Of a DNA stretch of 6,442 nt, positions 3,583 to 6,442 are shown one piece after another. Origin of the DNA: CAVPGH01 sp046726955 (lineage in GTDB: Bacteria > Acidobacteriota > Vicinamibacteria > Fen-336); the NCBI GenBank assembly GCA_046726955.1, contig JBKPBQ010000578.1, positions 1-6,442 on the forward strand. Reading direction: 5' to 3'. The translations under genes and the position numbers were made by a program. Position 1 is the stretch's first letter, and every line of letters starts with the position of its first letter. The notes beneath the pieces are model-generated. The model saw nothing but the letters and a program-made list of their open reading frames with translations, was not told the DNA's origin and did not search any database.

Positions 3583-6442
3583 ATGGCCTCGTTGCGCGAA
3601 CAACTGGCGGGCACGTTCCCCGCGGACCTCGTCCGCTCGCGGATGCTCGACGTCCCGCGGCGCCTCACCGACAAGGACAGCTGGCACGGGCACATCCCGT
3701 TCGCCTTCTGGTGCGTGGAGGCGCTCGCTCCCCGCGTCCTCGTCGAGCTGGGCTGCCACAAGGGCGACTCGTACTGCGCCTTCTGCCAGGCCGTGGCTGA
3801 GCTCGGATCGTCCACCCGGTGCTTCGGAGTCGACACCTGGAAGGGCGACCCCCACGCCGGCTTCTACGGCGACGAGGTCCTCGAGCAGCTCCGCCAGTAT
3901 CACGATCCCCGCTACGGCGCTTTCTCCACCCTCGTCCGCGCCACCTTCGACGAGGCCCTCGAGCGGTTCGCGGACGGCACGATCGACCTCCTGCACATCG
4001 ACGGGGCCCACGCCTACGAGGACGTCCGCCGCGACTTCACGACCTGGCTGCCCAAGACGAGCCGCCGCGGCGTCGTGCTCTTCCACGACACCGAGGTCCG
4101 CGAGCACGGTTTCGGCGTCCATCGCTTCTGGGACGAGATCCGCCGCGAGCATCCGTCTTTCTCGTTCCCCCACAGCCACGGCCTCGGCGTCCTCGCCGTG
4201 GGAGCGACCCCTCCCGAGCCCCTGCGGCGCCTCACGAGCCTCGACGAGAAGGAGGCCGAGGAGGTCCGCCGGCTCTTTGCGCGGCTGGGAGACGCGGTGC
4301 GGCTCCAGACCACCCACCAGGCTCTGGCCCGGCAGCGCGTGCGCGTGCTGGAGCTCGAGGAAGCGAGCCGTCAGCAGCAGGCGGAATGGCGCGCCCAGGA
4401 AGCGTCACTGCAGCACCTGCGACGCTACCTCGAGACCGCCCTCGAGCAGACCCAGGCCGCGCTGCGCTATCGCGAGCAGCAGGTCGAGGCCTACATCGCA
4501 GCCCAGGAATCGCTGCTTCGATCCACGTCCTGGAAGCTGACCGCGCCGGTGCGCTACGTCGGCGAGTGGCTGCAGCGGCTCCGCGGCCGGCCGAAGCCGG
4601 TGGTCGAGTTCCCGCCCCCGCCCACGCCCGCCGCGGCCCCGGAGACGGCCTCGCCCGCGGTGGAGCCCGCCGCCGCGCCCGAACCCGAGGCCGAGAAGGA
4701 ACCCCCTCCAGAGGCGAAGGCCGAACCCGTTGCCGAGCGGGAAGGCGTCCTCGCGGAGGGCGCGGCCGACGCGGCGACGCGCCAGCTCCTCGACGATCCC
4801 TCGTGGGCGCTCTCCTTCCCGCGCCCCGAGCACCCCGCGGTCTCGATCGTGGTGGTCACCTTCAACCAGGTCGGGCACACCTACGCCTGCCTCGAGGCGC
4901 TGCTCGCCCACGCCGACGTGCCGTACGAGCTCGTCGTGGTGGACAACGCCTCGAGCGACGCCACTCCCCGCCTCCTCGAGCGCCTCCCTCACGTGACCGT
5001 CCATCGCAACGACGCGAACGTCGGCTTCGGCAAGGCGTGCAACCAGGGGGCGCAGGCCGCGCGCGGCGAGTTCCTGCTCTTCCTCAACAACGACGCGCGG
5101 ATCGCGCCCGGGTGCCTGTCCGCGCTGGTGGACGCGGCGCGGGCCGATCCCCGCTGCGGCGCGGTGGGAGGAAAGCTCGTGTGGCCGAACGGCCGCCTGC
5201 AGGAAGCGGGCGCCATCGTGTGGCAGGACGGCACCGCGGTGGGCTACGGCCGCGGATCCGACCCCACCGCTCCCGAGTTCTCCTACCGCCGGGAGGTCGA
5301 CTACTGCTCGGGCGCCCTGCTGCTCGTCCGCCGCGAGCTGTTCGCCGAGATCGGCGGCTTCGACGATCGCTTCGCTCCCGCCTACTACGAGGACGCCGAT
5401 CTCTGCCTGGAGATCCGCCGCCGGGGCCACCGCGTGCTCTACGAGCCGCGAGCGCGAGCGCTCCATCACGAGTACGGCAGCAGCTCGACCGAGGAAGCCT
5501 GGGCGCAGATCGTGCGCAACCACGAGCGGTTCGCGGAGAAGTGGAAGGACGACCTCGCGCACCACCAGCCGCGCTCGCCGGGAGCGACGCTACGCGCCCG
5601 CGAGCGCGCTCACCGCCCCCGCCTGCTCGTCATCGACGACCGCGTCCCCACGAGCGACGTGGGCTCCGGGTACCCGCGCTCGCACGCGATCCTGCGGCTT
5701 CTGCGACAGCGCGACTATCCCGTGACCTTCTTCCCGAGCCACGACCCGACGCCCTACGAGCCCTGGCGGAGCGAGTTCCAGCGCCTGGGCGTCGAGATGA
5801 TCTGCGACGGCCGGCGGTTCTCCGACTTCGCGACGGAGCGGGCGGGGATTTACGACGTCGTCTTCGTGAGCCGCCCCCACAACTTCGCCGCGGTGCGGCC
5901 GGACATCACGCGCTGCTTCTCCCGAGCGGTCGTCATCTACGACGCGGAGGCGCTCTTCTTCGTCCGCGAGGAGGCCAAGACGTCGATCCCAGCGGGGCCG
6001 GACGGCGTCGACGTCGCCGCCCGGCAACGGCAGGAGCTGGACCTCCTGCGCTACGCCCACCTCGTGGTCACGGTGTCCGAGCGCGAGAAGCGACTCCTCG
6101 CCCGGGCCGCGCCGGAGTTCGAGGGGCAGATCGCGGTCTGGGGCCATCCCGTGGAATCGCGACCTACGCCGCGCTCCTTCGCGGACCGGCGGGACCTGCT
6201 CTTCCTGGGGAGCTTCTTCGCCGAGCGCTCGCCGAACGAGGACGCGCTGGAGTTCCTCGTGCGCGAGGTCCTGCCCCTCGTGGCGAGCCGCGTCGACTGC
6301 CGGCTGCACGTCGTCGGCTACAAGGCCTGGGAGACGGTGGCGCACCTGGCCTCGGACCGCGTGGAGATCGTGGGATACGCGGCCGACCTCACGCCCTGGT
6401 ACGACAAGTCGCGGGTGTTCGTGGTCCCGCACCGCTACTCGG
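3583..6442 (+). CDS. Multidomain fusion: SAM methyltransferase + coiled coil + GT2 glycosyltransferase + GT4-like glycosyltransferase, 3'-truncated by the window edge
   Basis: One frame runs without a stop for 953 codons and is cut by the window end. Residues about 33-206 form a class I methyltransferase (Methyltransf_24-like): WHGHIPFAF (34-42), SAM loop VELGCHKGDSY (54-64), GVDTW (82-86), LHIDGAHAYEDVRRDF (137-152), VVLFHDTEV (164-172). Residues about 221-312 are charged, Gln-rich helix, probably coiled coil, ending in STSWKLTAPVR (314-324). A Pro/Ala/Glu linker covers about 337-392. A GT-A domain of family GT2 follows (about 419-632): VSIVVVTFN (420-428), VVVDNASSD (451-459), LNNDA (501-505, the NND form of DxD), YYEDADLC (601-608). 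From about 678 a GT-B domain resembling GT4 starts: VGSGYPRSHAILRLL (693-707), LLFLGSFFAERSPNEDALEF (873-892), RLHVVGYK (907-914) and VVPHRYS (947-953) at the cut; its nucleotide-sugar-binding end lies outside. It probably assembles and methylates glycan in the cytoplasm or at the inner membrane face. The ATG at 3583 suits the domain but lacks a ribosome binding site; in-frame ATGs at 3502 and 3643 are alternatives. Confidence 0.92.
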   Translation, partial: MASLREQLAGTFPADLVRSRMLDVPRRLTDKDSWHGHIPFAFWCVEALAPRVLVELGCHKGDSYCAFCQAVAELGSSTRCFGVDTWKGDPHAGFYGDEVLEQLRQYHDPRYGAFSTLVRATFDEALERFADGTIDLLHIDGAHAYEDVRRDFTTWLPKTSRRGVVLFHDTEVREHGFGVHRFWDEIRREHPSFSFPHSHGLGVLAVGATPPEPLRRLTSLDEKEAEEVRRLFARLGDAVRLQTTHQALARQRVRVLELEEASRQQQAEWRAQEASLQHLRRYLETALEQTQAALRYREQQVEAYIAAQESLLRSTSWKLTAPVRYVGEWLQRLRGRPKPVVEFPPPPTPAAAPETASPAVEPAAAPEPEAEKEPPPEAKAEPVAEREGVLAEGAADAATRQLLDDPSWALSFPRPEHPAVSIVVVTFNQVGHTYACLEALLAHADVPYELVVVDNASSDATPRLLERLPHVTVHRNDANVGFGKACNQGAQAARGEFLLFLNNDARIAPGCLSALVDAARADPRCGAVGGKLVWPNGRLQEAGAIVWQDGTAVGYGRGSDPTAPEFSYRREVDYCSGALLLVRRELFAEIGGFDDRFAPAYYEDADLCLEIRRRGHRVLYEPRARALHHEYGSSSTEEAWAQIVRNHERFAEKWKDDLAHHQPRSPGATLRARERAHRPRLLVIDDRVPTSDVGSGYPRSHAILRLLRQRDYPVTFFPSHDPTPYEPWRSEFQRLGVEMICDGRRFSDFATERAGIYDVVFVSRPHNFAAVRPDITRCFSRAVVIYDAEALFFVREEAKTSIPAGPDGVDVAARQRQELDLLRYAHLVVTVSEREKRLLARAAPEFEGQIAVWGHPVESRPTPRSFADRRDLLFLGSFFAERSPNEDALEFLVREVLPLVASRVDCRLHVVGYKAWETVAHLASDRVEIVGYAADLTPWYDKSRVFVVPHRYS

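Noticed and set aside
3418..4317. N-terminal extension of the permease frame into the divergent gene
   Set aside because: It is antisense to the methyltransferase domain and has no membrane or signal features; the permease family begins near the ATG at 3417.
3398..4540. Plus-strand open frame of 380 codons overlapping the methyltransferase domain
   Set aside because: It is rich in Ser/Arg/Pro/Ala, as expected of an out-of-frame read of GC-rich coding DNA. The frame starting at 3583 gives the methyltransferase motifs and continues to the window end.
4591..4767. Pro/Ala/Glu-rich stretch as a tandem repeat array
   Set aside because: There is no regular period in the residues or bases; it reads as a flexible interdomain linker.
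4405..5565. Minus-strand open frame of 386 codons opposite the fusion gene
   Set aside because: It is antisense to well-recognised coiled-coil and GT2 coding sequence; the translation is low-complexity Gly/Arg/Leu with no domain.
5590..6432. Minus-strand open frame of 280 codons near the right edge
   Set aside because: It is antisense to the GT4-like domain and has no recognisable motif; the plus-strand frame carries conserved GT-B motifs.

Overview
This is a very GC-rich window (close to 70% G+C by eye, third codon positions almost all G or C) from a Gram-negative type genome. It carries part of a surface-polysaccharide (O-antigen type) biosynthesis and export locus. The organism cannot be named. 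Large methyltransferase/glycosyltransferase fusion proteins and the codon use fit high-GC soil or sediment lineages (Myxococcota, Rokubacteria/Methylomirabilota, Gemmatimonadota and relatives), but that is inference.

Layout, left to right. (1) The 3' two-thirds of a TylF/MycF-type O-methyltransferase runs rightwards from the window edge to 524. (2) A three-gene operon reads leftwards from 3417 to 506. It encodes an ABC-2 polysaccharide export permease (Wzm type, 2563-3417), its ATPase with a C-terminal glycan-recognition domain (Wzt type, 1184-2566), and a cephalosporin hydroxylase (CmcI)-family SAM methyltransferase-like protein (506-1126). Permease and ATPase overlap by 4 nt (GTGA), and the CmcI-like gene and the TylF gene overlap tail to tail by 19 nt. 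(3) The 165-bp divergent gap 3418-3582 is mostly filled by a 131-bp imperfect palindrome (3448-3578) that looks like a MITE or other small palindromic repeat. (4) From 3583 rightwards, one uninterrupted reading frame runs to the window end (953 codons, still open). It encodes a fusion of an N-terminal SAM methyltransferase, a coiled coil, a Pro/Ala/Glu linker, a GT2 glycosyltransferase and a GT4-like GT-B glycosyltransferase.

How they may work together: the multidomain enzyme would add sugars and a methyl group, the other two methyltransferases would decorate or cap sugars, and Wzm/Wzt would export the finished lipid-linked glycan, with the Wzt C-terminal domain reading its end. Three different methyltransferase families around a Wzt that carries a recognition domain suggest a methylated, possibly methyl-capped glycan. 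No tRNA, rRNA, CRISPR array, transposase gene or convincing terminator was seen, and no gene-free stretch exceeds 300 bases.
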